Notes under the pieces: model-generated
Database searches by the model: none
Seen by the model: the letters and a program-made list of their open reading frames with translations, nothing else
What the model was told of the DNA's origin: nothing
From: Plantibacter sp050587525
Lineage (GTDB): Bacteria > Actinomycetota > Actinomycetes > Actinomycetales > Microbacteriaceae
Reading direction: 5' to 3'
DNA length: 64,000 nucleotides
NCBI RefSeq assembly: GCF_050587525.1
Contig: NZ_JBOBFT010000006.1
Span: forward strand, 207,479 to 271,478
Shown: one piece after another, positions 35,344 to 45,200 of the stretch
Numbering within the stretch: the stretch's first letter is position 1
Layout: every line of letters starts with the position of its first letter
Program-made: the position numbers and the translations under genes

Positions 35344-35725
35344 GGGTCGTGCCTTTCTGTCCGGGTGGGTCTCGCGGACAGCCCACGAACATCCCCCGGA
35401 CCTCCACGCTAGGCGCGAGTGCGCGAGGGCGACAGTCGGTTGACAATCACGGCGAGGACTGGCAGGGCCGACGACCGCTTCGACCCTCCGTCGCGCACGC
35501 AGCGATGTCGGCACTCCCGTGACGAGAGTGCCGACACCGACTCCACAGCTGATCACGGGGCGATTGGGGGCCACCGTCGTGATCGTCAGGGATGACGGAC
35601 CGTGTTCCTGCGTTCCGTCGTCGAAAACGCTATCAGACACAAGTATCAGATGCTATGCGTGAGGAGTTCTTGATGAGATCTTCCGCATCTGTTGCGTTGT
35701 GGACGCATCCGGAGGCCGAAGGCGT
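35344..35725. other. 382-base gene-free region
   Basis: Apart from the stem-loop at 35506-35536 I see a possible -35 TTGACA (35438-35443) on the plus strand and repeated TATCAGA segments near 35630-35651. No open frame here has protein-like composition. Confidence 0.5.
35506..35536 (-). terminator. Perfect stem-loop downstream of ramB
   Basis: TGTCGGCACTC (35506-35516) pairs perfectly with GAGTGCCGACA (35526-35536) around a 9-base loop. It lies about 190 bases beyond the ramB stop and before the YtxH-like gene, in a place suited to end the ramB transcript, though without a U-tract. Confidence 0.5.
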
Positions 35726-37252
35726 TCACGCGGTCGCGGCCGGCGAATGGGCTTCCAGGAACTCGTACACCTCGACCTGGTCGACGCCCGGGAACGTGCC
35801 GGTCGGCAGCGCGGCGAGCAGGCTCGTCGGCGTCCGGGCGGCCGGCCAGGAGCGACCCGCCCAGCGGTCCGAGAGCTCCGACGAGGCGCGGCGGCAGCAT
35901 CGGTCGTCCGGGCAGTTCGACACGGCCCGGTGCGTCGTCTCGCGGCCACGGAACCACTTGACGTGCGCGAACGGCACTCCCACGCTCACCGAATACTCGC
36001 CCTCCTTCGCCTTCTCGATGCGGGAGGTGCACCAGAACGTGCCCGTCGCCATGTCCGTGTACTGGTACCACGGACTGAATCGGTCCTCGACGTCGAAGAC
36101 GGACCGCGCGGTCCAGTTGCGGCAGACCGTCGACCCCTCGACCGCGCCGAGCGCATCCGACGGGAACCTCACCCCGTCGTTCTCGTACGCCTTGATGATC
36201 GTCCCCGACTCGTGCACCTTCATGAAGTGGACGGGCAGCGCGAGGTGCTTCGTCGCGAGGTTCGTGAAGCGATGCGCGGCCGTCTCGTACGACACTGCAA
36301 ACGCATCGCGCAGGTCCTCCATCGAGATCCGGCGGAGGTTCTTCGCCTCGGTGAGGAACTTCACGGTGTCGCGCTCGGGCAGGAGGATCGCAGCCGTGAG
36401 GTAGTTCGTCTCGACCCGCTGGCGGAGGAAGTCTGCGTAGTTCCGCGGCTCCGCATGACCGCACAGGTGGCTCGCGAACGCCTGCAGGATGGGTGATCGG
36501 GAATCGCGCGACGCCGACTGCTCGGTCGGCAGGTAGATCCGGCCGTTCCGATGGTCGAGGACCGACCGGGTCGAATGCGGGAGGTCGCCGACGTAGTGCA
36601 GCGAGAAGCCGAGGTGCTGCGCCATGTCGGCGACCGTCTGCTGCGAGACCGGCCCTCCCGTGTGGCCGACGGCGTCGAGCAGCCCGCGCGCGATCACCTC
36701 GAGCTCCGGGAAGAAGTTGTCGTGGGCGCGCATCTCGGCGCGCAGCTCCGCGTTGGCCCGACGCGCCTCCTCCGGTGTGGCGGCCCGTTCACGGTGAAGG
36801 CGCGAGACCTCGTCGTGGAGGGCGAGGATCGTGCGCAGCGTCTCATCGGCCGTCCCCTTCGACACCCGGACCGGGTCGATGCCGAGCGATGCGAAGACGG
36901 GCCCGCGCTGAGCCCGCTCGACGGCGATCTCCAGCGCGGCGCGCTCGCTCGGCGCCTCGTCCTTGAGGAGTTCGTCGACGCCGACGCCGACCGCCGATGC
37001 GATCGTCCGGAGCATCGAGATCCCCGGTTCCCGCCGACCGTTCTCGATCGCGGACACCTGCGAGGGCGCTCGATCCATCGCGCGCCCGAGGTCGTCGAGT
37101 GTGAGACCGGCCCGGATGCGCGCTTCGCGGATACGACGGCCGAGAACGAGCGCGTCGGCGGGCGCGGACGGGGCCGCCCGATCCGTCGGCGCAATCGGCG
37201 CCAGTGGGGCCGTCGGGTCTGCTGGTCGCGTCACAGCATCGGTGCTGGTCAT
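35726..37252 (-). CDS. ramB: RamB-type regulator of acetate/glyoxylate metabolism
   Basis: A 508-residue regulator from ATG 37252. After an Ala/Pro-rich head, the XRE helix-turn-helix runs about residues 35-95 (LGRRIREARIRAGLTLDDLG, QVSAIENGRREPGIS). A middle region and an IrrE/ImmA-like segment (ILQAFASHLCGHAEPRN, with HLCGH in place of HExxH) follow, then the C-terminal RamB domain with several Cys. In Corynebacterium glutamicum RamB represses aceA and aceB; here both are divergent neighbours. The family assignment is firm; the regulatory target is inferred from position. Confidence 0.9.
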   Translation of the reverse strand: MTSTDAVTRPADPTAPLAPIAPTDRAAPSAPADALVLGRRIREARIRAGLTLDDLGRAMDRAPSQVSAIENGRREPGISMLRTIASAVGVGVDELLKDEAPSERAALEIAVERAQRGPVFASLGIDPVRVSKGTADETLRTILALHDEVSRLHRERAATPEEARRANAELRAEMRAHDNFFPELEVIARGLLDAVGHTGGPVSQQTVADMAQHLGFSLHYVGDLPHSTRSVLDHRNGRIYLPTEQSASRDSRSPILQAFASHLCGHAEPRNYADFLRQRVETNYLTAAILLPERDTVKFLTEAKNLRRISMEDLRDAFAVSYETAAHRFTNLATKHLALPVHFMKVHESGTIIKAYENDGVRFPSDALGAVEGSTVCRNWTARSVFDVEDRFSPWYQYTDMATGTFWCTSRIEKAKEGEYSVSVGVPFAHVKWFRGRETTHRAVSNCPDDRCCRRASSELSDRWAGRSWPAARTPTSLLAALPTGTFPGVDQVEVYEFLEAHSPAATA

Positions 37253-37279
37253 GCGGTCGATGCTGCCACGGGGCGATTC

Positions 37280-37294
37280 TTCTGGCAAACAGAA
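37280..37294. promoter_or_regulatory. Candidate RamB/ace operator
   Basis: TTCTGGCAAACAGAA is an inverted repeat with perfect 5-base half-sites (TTCTG/CAGAA) in the ramB-aceA divergent region, followed by two more TTCTGC copies at 37296-37312. The central GCAAA resembles the end of the published RamB motif, AACTTTGCAAA. Binding is inferred. Confidence 0.5.
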
Positions 37295-37456
37295 TTTCTG
37301 CGGTTCTTCTGCTGACCAATCCCATTCCGGCGGCTTCCGCGGGGCGCACGATCGATACCAGCACGACCGAACATCGGATCTTCCGCAGTCGTCCGTCCTG
37401 GACGAACCGCGGCGACATCGCACCGGCATCGCACACCCCGACGACAGGAGCACCCC

Positions 37457-38818
37457 GTGAGCACCGAAGCCACCCAGCCCCAGCCCACGCACCAGCCCCA
37501 GCCCACGCACCAACCTCAGCACCGCCAGCCGCTGCGCGCCGGCGACCAGACGCAGACGGCAGCCGAGCTGCAGGAGAGCTGGGACACCGACCCCCGCTGG
37601 GACGGCGTCCGCCGCGATTACACGGCCGAGGACGTCGTCCGGATCCGCGGCGGCGTCCGCGAAGACGCCACCCTCGCCCGCCGCGGCGCAGAGAACCTCT
37701 GGAACCTCATCCACACCGAGGAATGGGTTCCGGCGCTCGGCGCACTGACCGGCAACCAGGCCGTCCAGCAGGTGCGCGCGGGGCTCAAGGCGATCTACCT
37801 CTCCGGCTGGCAGGTCGCCGCCGACGCCAACCTCTCGGGCCAGACCTACCCCGACCAGAGCCTCTACCCTGCCAACTCGGTGCCCGCGGTCGTGCGTCGC
37901 ATCAACAACGCGCTGCTGCGGGCGGAGCAGATCGAGTTCGCGGAGACCGGAAGCACGGAGATCGACTGGCTCGCCCCGATCGTCGCCGACGCGGAAGCCG
38001 GCTTCGGCGGTCCGCTCAACGCCTACGAGCTCATGTCCGGCATGATCCAGGCCGGGGCCGCCGGCGTGCACTGGGAGGACCAGCTCGCGAGCGAGAAGAA
38101 GTGCGGACACATGGGCGGCAAAGTCCTCGTGCCGACCGGCCAGCACATCCGCACGCTCAACGCGGCCCGACTCGCCGCGGACGTCGCGGGCGTCCCGTCG
38201 ATCGTCATCGCCCGCACCGACGCGCTCGCCGCGACCCTCATCACGAGCGACATCGACGAACGCGACCGTCCGTTCCTGAACGGCGAGCGCACACCCGAGG
38301 GCTTCCACGAGGTGACGAACGGCATCGAGCCGGTCATCGCCCGCGGCCTCGCCTACGCGGAGTACGCCGACCTCCTCTGGGTGGAGTCCGCGGAACCCGA
38401 CATCGAGCTCGCCCGCCGCTTCGCCGAAGCGATCCACGAGCGGTTCCCCGGCAAGAAGCTCGCCTACAACTGCTCGCCGTCGTTCAACTGGCGATCCCAC
38501 CTCGACGACGCGCAGATCGCCTCGTTCCAACGCGACCTCGCCTCGATGGGCTACGCGTTCCAGTTCATCACCCTCGCCGGATTCCACGCCCTCAACCACT
38601 CGATGTTCACGCTCGCCCAGGACTACAAGGACCGTGCGATGAGCGCCTACGTCGATCTGCAGGAGGCGGAGTTCGCGTCAGAAGCCAGCGGCTACACCGC
38701 GACCAAGCACCAGCGCGAAGTGGGCACCGGCTACTTCGACCTGGTCGCCACCGCCCTCAACCCGACGAGCGCCACCCTCGCCCTCGCCGGGTCCACCGAG
38801 GCCCAGCAGTTCCACTAG
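37457..38818 (+). CDS. aceA: Isocitrate lyase
   Basis: A 453-residue enzyme cleaving isocitrate to succinate and glyoxylate. The start GTG 37457 has AGGAG seven bases upstream. KKCGHMGGKVLVPT contains the catalytic KKCGH, YNCSPSFNW is the C-terminal active-site motif, and WLAPIVADAEAGFGG and VIARTDALAATLI are further conserved segments. The first 30 residues are Gln/Pro/His-rich. It opens the glyoxylate shunt used on acetate or fatty acids and is followed by aceB. Confidence 0.98.
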   Translation: MSTEATQPQPTHQPQPTHQPQHRQPLRAGDQTQTAAELQESWDTDPRWDGVRRDYTAEDVVRIRGGVREDATLARRGAENLWNLIHTEEWVPALGALTGNQAVQQVRAGLKAIYLSGWQVAADANLSGQTYPDQSLYPANSVPAVVRRINNALLRAEQIEFAETGSTEIDWLAPIVADAEAGFGGPLNAYELMSGMIQAGAAGVHWEDQLASEKKCGHMGGKVLVPTGQHIRTLNAARLAADVAGVPSIVIARTDALAATLITSDIDERDRPFLNGERTPEGFHEVTNGIEPVIARGLAYAEYADLLWVESAEPDIELARRFAEAIHERFPGKKLAYNCSPSFNWRSHLDDAQIASFQRDLASMGYAFQFITLAGFHALNHSMFTLAQDYKDRAMSAYVDLQEAEFASEASGYTATKHQREVGTGYFDLVATALNPTSATLALAGSTEAQQFH

Positions 38819-38839
38819 CCCCACGTCCCTCTCCTCCTT

Positions 38840-38893
38840 CACCCTTCGACAGGCTCAGGGACCGGTCGTCCCGGTCCCTGAGCCCGTCGAAGG
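38840..38893. repeat. REP-like inverted pair between aceA and aceB
   Basis: CCTTCGACAGGCTCAGGGACCGG and a facing CCGGTCCCTGAGCCCGTCGAAGG form one near-perfect palindrome in the 113-base gap. Such a hairpin could lower aceB expression relative to aceA. Confidence 0.85.
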
Positions 38894-38931
38894 GCCATGG
38901 ACCCCGCACCACAACCGCATCGGAGATCATC

Positions 38932-40587
38932 ATGAACACGCTCCTCGACACCCGCACCCTCCCCACAACGGGAGCGATCCCGACCACCGCCGCAGGCCCC
39001 GCCATCGAGGTCGTCGGCCCCCTCCGCGGCCGCTACGACGAGATCCTCACCCCCGACGCCCTCGCCTTCCTCACCGAGCTGCACCAGCGCTTCTCCGGCA
39101 TCCGGCACGATCGGCTCGCCGACCGCATGCGCCGCCGCTTCGAGATCGGCAACGGCCGTGACCCGAAGTTCCGCGACGACACCGCGCACATCCGATCCGA
39201 TGGCGCGTGGCGCGTCGCCGGCGCGGGTCCCGGTCTCGAGGACCGTCGCGTCGAGATCACCGGCCCCACCGACCCCAAGATGACGATCAACGCCCTCAAC
39301 TCCGGGGCGAAGGTGTGGCTCGCCGATCAGGAGGATGCCACGAGCCCCACCTGGAAGAACGTCATCGAGGGCCAGCTCTCCCTGCGCGACGCGATCCGGG
39401 GCGAGCTCACCTACACGAACGACGCCGGCAAGCGCTACGCGGTCACGGCCGAGCAGACGCCGACGATCGTGATGCGCCCGCGCGGCTGGCACCTCGTCGA
39501 GAAGCACCTCCGCTTCGTGGACCGCGCCGGCTCCTCGATGGCGACGTCCGGCAGCCTCGTCGACTTCGGCCTGTACGTCTTCCACAACGCGCAGGCGCTC
39601 ATCGACGGCGGCCGCGGCCCCTACTTCTACCTCGCGAAGCTCGAATCGAGCGAGGAGGCGAAGCTGTGGGACGACGTCTTCACCTTCACGGAGGAGTATC
39701 TGCACCTCGCGCACGGCACGATCCGCGCGACCGTGCTCATCGAAACGCTTCCCGCGGCATTCGAGATGGACGAGATCCTCTACGTCCTCCGCGACCACTG
39801 CGCCGGCCTCAACGCGGGCCGCTGGGACTACATCTTCTCCATCATCAAGAACTACCGGGGTCGCGGTGCGCGCTTCGTCCTCCCCGACCGCAGCGAGGTC
39901 ACGATGACCGTCCCGTTCATGCGGGCGTACACGGAGCTGCTCGTGCAGACCTGCCACAAGCGGGGCGCGCACGCGATCGGCGGCATGTCGGCGTTCATCC
40001 CGGACCGTCGCGACCCCGAGGTGACGGAGCGGGCGATCGCGAAGGTCTCCGCGGACAAACGACGAGAGGCCGGCGACGGCTTCGACGGCACCTGGGTCGC
40101 GCATCCGGACCTGATCGCCACGGCACGGTTCGAGTTCGACGAGGTGCTGGGCGACCGCCCGAACCAGCTCCACCGGCTCCGCGACGACGTCCACGTGACG
40201 CCTGCGCAGCTGCTCGACGTGCACATCGGCAGGGCTGTGACCGATGCGGGGCTCCGCGACAACGTGTCGATCGCGGTCCGCTACCTGGACTCGTGGCTGC
40301 GCGGCATCGGTGCGGCGGCGATCGACGGGCTCATGGAGGACGCGGCGACCGCTGAGATCAGCCGTTCACAGGTGTGGCAGTGGATCCACCAGGACGTCGC
40401 GACGGATGACGGCCTGCCGATCACGCGGGAACGGGTGGAGGGCGTGCTCGGCGCGCTCCTCGCATCGCTCACCCGTTTCGACGGCGACCGGTTCGACGAT
40501 GCCGCGGAGCTGTTCCGCGAAGTCGCGCTGCGGGACGAGTTCCCCACCTTCCTCACCGTGCCCGCCTACGCGCGTTACCTCGACTGA
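38932..40587 (+). CDS. aceB: Malate synthase A
   Basis: A 551-residue enzyme condensing glyoxylate with acetyl-CoA to malate. VWLADQEDATSPTWKN, IVMRPRGWHLVEKHL (catalytic Arg region), ATVLIETLPAAFEMDEIL, LNAGRWDYIFS and GGMSAFIPDRRDPE are the malate synthase A signatures. The ATG 38932 follows GGAGA. With aceA it completes the glyoxylate shunt; both probably answer to RamB. Confidence 0.98.
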   Translation: MNTLLDTRTLPTTGAIPTTAAGPAIEVVGPLRGRYDEILTPDALAFLTELHQRFSGIRHDRLADRMRRRFEIGNGRDPKFRDDTAHIRSDGAWRVAGAGPGLEDRRVEITGPTDPKMTINALNSGAKVWLADQEDATSPTWKNVIEGQLSLRDAIRGELTYTNDAGKRYAVTAEQTPTIVMRPRGWHLVEKHLRFVDRAGSSMATSGSLVDFGLYVFHNAQALIDGGRGPYFYLAKLESSEEAKLWDDVFTFTEEYLHLAHGTIRATVLIETLPAAFEMDEILYVLRDHCAGLNAGRWDYIFSIIKNYRGRGARFVLPDRSEVTMTVPFMRAYTELLVQTCHKRGAHAIGGMSAFIPDRRDPEVTERAIAKVSADKRREAGDGFDGTWVAHPDLIATARFEFDEVLGDRPNQLHRLRDDVHVTPAQLLDVHIGRAVTDAGLRDNVSIAVRYLDSWLRGIGAAAIDGLMEDAATAEISRSQVWQWIHQDVATDDGLPITRERVEGVLGALLASLTRFDGDRFDDAAELFREVALRDEFPTFLTVPAYARYLD

Positions 40588-40597
40588 GCTGCTGCGC

Positions 40598-40784
40598 CCA
40601 TCGCGCACAACTCCTTCGATCCGTCCGGCCCGCGTCGCGTGCCATCGCGCATAACTCCTTCGATCCGTCTGTCCGTCCAGCTCGCCGCCCCGACATTCCG
40701 GGGGTCTGCGGCGGGAGCGGTCCGGATCGAAGGAGTTATGCGCGATGGGGACAGTCGGTGGAGAGACGGATTGAAGGAGTTGTG
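40598..40784. repeat. Nested double inverted repeat, ATCGAAGGAGTT word
   Basis: Two direct left arms (40598-40625 and 40642-40669, differing at one base) face two right arms in reverse order (40724-40748 and 40765-40784). The inner pair is perfect over 25 bp; the outer pair is 19 of 20. The region can form two concentric stems around a 57-base centre. It fills most of the 272-base gap between aceB and aspC. The word recurs at 31068-31152. Confidence 0.88.
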
Positions 40785-40859
40785 GTGGGGAGGGAGGGCA
40801 GCCTCGGAACCGGCTGACACATTCTCCACAGGGGATGCGCCTGCCGGTACGCTCGAAGG

Positions 40860-42059
40860 GTGCCCCTGACACCACGCCTCTCCCAGAAGATCTCGGCCAT
40901 CGCCGAGTCCGCCACCCTGAAGGTCGACGCGAAAGCGAAGGCCCTCCAGGCCCAGGGCCGTCCGGTCATCAGCTACGCAGCCGGTGAACCCGACTTCCCC
41001 ACGCCGCAGCACATCGTCGAGGCCGCCCTCGTCGCTGCGCGCGACCCCAAGAACCACCGGTACACGCCGGCCGCCGGGCTGCCCGATCTCCGTGAGGCGA
41101 TTGCCGCGAAGACGCTGCGCGACTCCGGTCTCACCGTCGACCCGTCGCAGATCATCGTCACGAACGGTGGCAAGCAGTCGGTGTACGAGGCGTTCCAGGT
41201 CCTCTTGAACCCGGGCGACGAAGTCATCGTCCCCACCCCGTTCTGGACCACGTATCCCGAGGCGATCTCCCTCGCCGACGGCGTCGCGGTCGACGTCTTC
41301 GCCGACGCGTCGCAGAACTACCAGGTCACCGTCGAGCAGCTCGAAGCCGCCCGCACGGAGCGTACCAAGGTCCTGCTGTTCGTCTCCCCCTCGAACCCGA
41401 CCGGTTCCGTTTACTCGCTCGAGCAGACGAAGGCCATCGGCGAGTGGGCGCTCGAGCACGGCATCTGGGTCATCACCGACGAGATCTACCAGAACCTCAC
41501 CTATGACGGCGTCAAGGCCGTGTCGATCGTCGAGGCCGTCCCGGAGCTCGCCGAGCAGACCCTCCTCGTGAACGGCGTCGCGAAGACGTACGCGATGACC
41601 GGATGGCGTGTCGGCTGGACCGTCGGCCCGAAGGACGCCATCAAGGCGCTCGGCAACCTGCAGTCGCACCTGTCCGGCAACGTCAACAACATCGCGCAGC
41701 GCGCAGCGATCGCCGCCCTCACGGGTCCGCAGATCGAAGCGGAGCAGATGCGTGATGCGTTCGACCGTCGCCGCAAGCTCATCGTGAGCGAGCTCAACAA
41801 GATCGACGGCTTCCAGACGCCGACGCCGCAGGGCGCGTTCTACGTGTACCCGGACGTCACGGCGCTCCTCGGTCGCACGTGGGGCGGCGTCACGCCGCAG
41901 ACCTCGCTCGAGCTCGCCGACCTGATGCTCGACCAGGCGGAGGTCGCCGCGGTGCCCGGTGAGGCGTTCGGCCCGTCCGGCTACCTGCGCTTCAGCTACG
42001 CGCTCGGCGACGACGCCCTCCTCGAGGGCGTGCAGCGCCTCCAGCGACTCTTCGCCTGA
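40860..42059 (+). CDS. Pyridoxal phosphate-dependent aspartate aminotransferase (class I)
   Basis: A 399-residue enzyme from GTG 40860. ISYAAGEPDFPTPQHI, YTPAAGLPDLREAIA, TNGGKQSVYEAF, VSPSNPTGSVY (Asn binding the cofactor), ITDEIYQNLTYDG and LVNGVAKTYAMTGWRVGW (catalytic Lys) show a class I aspartate transaminase of the AAT-Ib group. It exchanges amino groups between aspartate/glutamate and oxaloacetate/2-oxoglutarate. It ends at a strong terminator. Confidence 0.96.
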   Translation: MPLTPRLSQKISAIAESATLKVDAKAKALQAQGRPVISYAAGEPDFPTPQHIVEAALVAARDPKNHRYTPAAGLPDLREAIAAKTLRDSGLTVDPSQIIVTNGGKQSVYEAFQVLLNPGDEVIVPTPFWTTYPEAISLADGVAVDVFADASQNYQVTVEQLEAARTERTKVLLFVSPSNPTGSVYSLEQTKAIGEWALEHGIWVITDEIYQNLTYDGVKAVSIVEAVPELAEQTLLVNGVAKTYAMTGWRVGWTVGPKDAIKALGNLQSHLSGNVNNIAQRAAIAALTGPQIEAEQMRDAFDRRRKLIVSELNKIDGFQTPTPQGAFYVYPDVTALLGRTWGGVTPQTSLELADLMLDQAEVAAVPGEAFGPSGYLRFSYALGDDALLEGVQRLQRLFA

Positions 42060-42081
42060 CGCGAAGCCGCTTGCACGACGG

Positions 42082-42111
42082 AACCCCACCGGCCGGAAGG
42101 CTGGTGGGGTT
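42082..42111 (+). terminator. Terminator of the aminotransferase gene
   Basis: AACCCCACCGGCC (42082-42094) pairs with GGCTGGTGGGGTT (42099-42111), one G-T wobble, around a GGAA loop 22 bases after the stop. It is followed by CTGTCGTC rather than a full U-tract. Confidence 0.8.
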
Positions 42112-42125
42112 CTGTCGTCGGCGGG

Positions 42126-42233
42126 TACCCTTCGACAGGCTCAGGGACCGGGTGCCGCACAGATCGAGCCCTTCGACGGGCTCAGGGACCGGGTCTCGGG
42201 CGGATGGTGCCCTTCGACAGGCTCAGCGACCGG
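42126..42233. repeat. REP-like palindromic repeat cluster
   Basis: Three same-orientation copies of CCCTTCGACAGGCTCAGGGACCGGG (middle copy with GACGGG) lie between the convergent aminotransferase and phosphoesterase genes. Confidence 0.85.
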
Positions 42234-42239
42234 GTCTGA

Positions 42240-45200
42240 TTAGCGGCTGCGCTGCAGCGCGATGAGGCCGGTCGGGAACCGGTCGCGCGCCGAGACGTAG
42301 ACGACTCCCTTCGCCTGATCGACCGAGACGCCGTACACCTTGTTGCCGTACGCCGTTCCGGGCAGGTTCGCGATCTGCGTCAGATCGGCCGCCCGCAGGA
42401 TGAGCACGCCGCTCGCATCGAACGCCGCGGAGGAGTGCCCGATGTACAGACGACCGGCGAGCGGATCGACGGCGACGGACCGGAAGTCCGGTTTGACCGC
42501 GGCGAGCGAGGAGAGGAGCGCGTAGCTCGTCCCGTCGTACACCCGGACGCCCTCGGTCCCCGCCGAGTTGTCGTTCGTCGTGTAGATCCGGTTCGCCGTG
42601 GCGTCGAACGCGATGCCGTGGGTCGTCCAGTTGGCGCCGTCGGTCGCGACCGTCGTGATCTTCGCCCCCGTCGTCGCGTCCATGACCTCGAAGCCGGTCC
42701 CCCGCGTCGCCCCGAACACCCGTCCGGAGGCGGTGTCGACGTCGATGCCGCGCACGTTCGCGGTGAAGGCGAACGGACCGCGTGCGATCGTGTCGTCCGC
42801 GAGCTTCACCACGCTCCACGAGTTGCCGTACGCCACGTACAGCTCCCCCGTGGCCGCGTCGATGGCGACGTCGCGGACGCCTTCATCGGTTCCGCCCGGG
42901 ATCACATGGGTGGCGACGAGGGTGTCCGTGGCCGGATCGATCTCGAGCACCCGGGCGGGCCGTTGCTCGTTGCCGACGAACACGTGACCACTCACCGGGT
43001 CGACGACCGATCCGACGGGCTTCGTGTCGAGGTCGGCATTCGCCTCCGAGGACGGGATCGCCGTCAGCGGCGCGGGCGCGTAGCTGAGTCCGGTCGGCGG
43101 CGTCGTCGGATCGGTGGGGTCGACCGGTCCTGGATCCGTCGGGTCCGTGGGGTCCGTCGGATCAGTCGGGTCCGTCGGGTCCGTCGGATCAGTCGGATCA
43201 GTGGGGTCAGTCGGATCGGTCGGATCGGTCGGATCCGTCGGGGTCGTGACGCCGGCACGCTGGCTGACCGTCACGGCGACGGGCGTCCGCTCCGAACCGG
43301 GCGGGTTCAGGCGGAAGTCACGGTTGGAGACGAACACGCGCTGACGTTTCTCGTCAACCGAGATGCCGTAGCCCTCCTTGCCGTACTTCGGGTCGGCGAG
43401 ATCGGCGAGGACCGCACCCGTCTTCACGTCGTGGACGGAGAACCCGCCGGTGCCAGCACCGGTGCCCGTGTACCCGACATACACGAGCCCGTTCGTGGAG
43501 TCGATGTCGAGCTGGCGGGCGTTCGGTCTGGTGGGCGTCTCCCACAGCGGGGTGAAGCCCTTGTCCACGTCGAACGCGGCGACGTTGATCGCCCCGGGCA
43601 CGTCCTCGAAGTATGCAGACGCGACGATGCCGCGAGCCGGGTCGGCAGCGACGTAGTACGCCCCCGCCGTCCCACCGACGACACCGAGCGATGCGCCCGT
43701 CACGGCATCGAGGACCTCGACACCGCGGGACGGGACGGCGCCGTACACATAGCCGCGCACGGGGTCGACATCGATCGACCGGTTGGACTCGATGAACGGG
43801 AACGGCCCGCGGACGACCTGACCGAAGGTCGCATCGGCGATCGACACGACCACCCAGTTCCGGTTCTGCTGACCCACGTACAGGAGCTGACCGGCGTCGT
43901 CGATGCCGAGGTCGCGGATGTTCTCCGGGAGCGTCATCGTGCGCAGGATCGTGTCGGTTTCCGGGTCGATCTCCGAGATCGTACGGCTGTTCTGGTCGCC
44001 CAGGTAGAGGACGCCCTTCGCCTCGGAGAACGCGGAGCCGGCCGGCAGCTGCGTGTTCGACGGGTTGGCTGAGTCGAGGTTCGCGACGGGCGCGTACTCG
44101 TAGCCGGCGTCGAGGACCCGTTTGCTCACGGTGACCGCGACGGGATCCTTCTCGGACCCGGGCGGGTTCAAGCGGTAGTCGCGATTGGAGACGAAGACCC
44201 GCTGCTGCTGCTCATCGACCGAGATGCCGTAGCCGTCCTTGCCGTACTTCGGATCGGCGAAGTCGCCGAGGACCTTGCCGGTCTTGGCGTCGTGCACCGT
44301 GAATCCGCCAGAACCGACGGCCGTGCCGGTGTAGCCGACATAGAGGAGGCCGTTCATCCCGTCCGCATCGAGCTGACGCGGGTTCGCCCGGCTCTTCGAG
44401 GACCAGAGCGACGCGAACGCGTTGTCGACGTCGAAGGACTCGATGTTCTTCGCGTCCTTCACATCGCTGAAGTAGACGGTCGAGACGAGACCGTTCGCCG
44501 GGTCGGCGGACACGTAGTAGGCGTCGGCCGTCCCGCCGATCACGCCGAGCGAGGCGCCCGTTACCGCGTCGAGGACCTCGACACCGCGAGACGGGACGGC
44601 GCCGTAGACGTAGCCACGGACCGGGTCGACATCGATCGACCGATTGGACTCGATGAACGGGAACGGCCCGCGGACGATCTGACCGAAGGTCGCATCGGCG
44701 ATCGACACGACCACCCAGTTCCGGTTCTGCTGCCCCACGTAGAGGAGCTCGCGCTCATCGTCGATGCCGAGGTCGCGGATGTTCTCCGGGAGCGTCATCG
44801 TGCGGCGGATCGTGTCGGTGTCCGGATCGATCTCCGAGACCGTGCGGCCGTTCTGGTCGCCGAGGTACAGGGCGCCCTTCTTCTGGGAGAACGCGGAACC
44901 GGCGGGAAGCTTGACAGCGTCCTGCTTCGGCGAGGCGAGACCGCCGACGACGGTGTAGTCGACGCTCTGCTCCGGTGTCCCCGGGTCGGTGGGGCCGCCC
45001 GGATCCGGGTTCGGCACGCACCCGAGGCACGGCACGGACGTCCCCGGTTCGATGACCTGCGGAACGGTGTCGTCCGTCACGGCCTTGCCCGCCTCGTTCT
45101 TCACGATCGTCAGACCGTCGTAGTAGACGCCGTCGGCCGTGCGTGATTCGTAGCGGAGCGAATCGCCCGAGACGTCGATGAGCTGATAGAGCTCGATGTC

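Noticed and set aside
37253..38599. N-terminal extension of the RamB frame through aceA
   Set aside because: It is antisense to aceA. The XRE domain begins shortly after ATG 37252, as in RamB proteins.
37204..38931. A plus-strand open frame joining the aceA region to aceB
   Set aside because: The sequence before aceB in this frame is the out-of-frame reading of aceA. aceB has its own ATG and ribosome-binding site at 38932.
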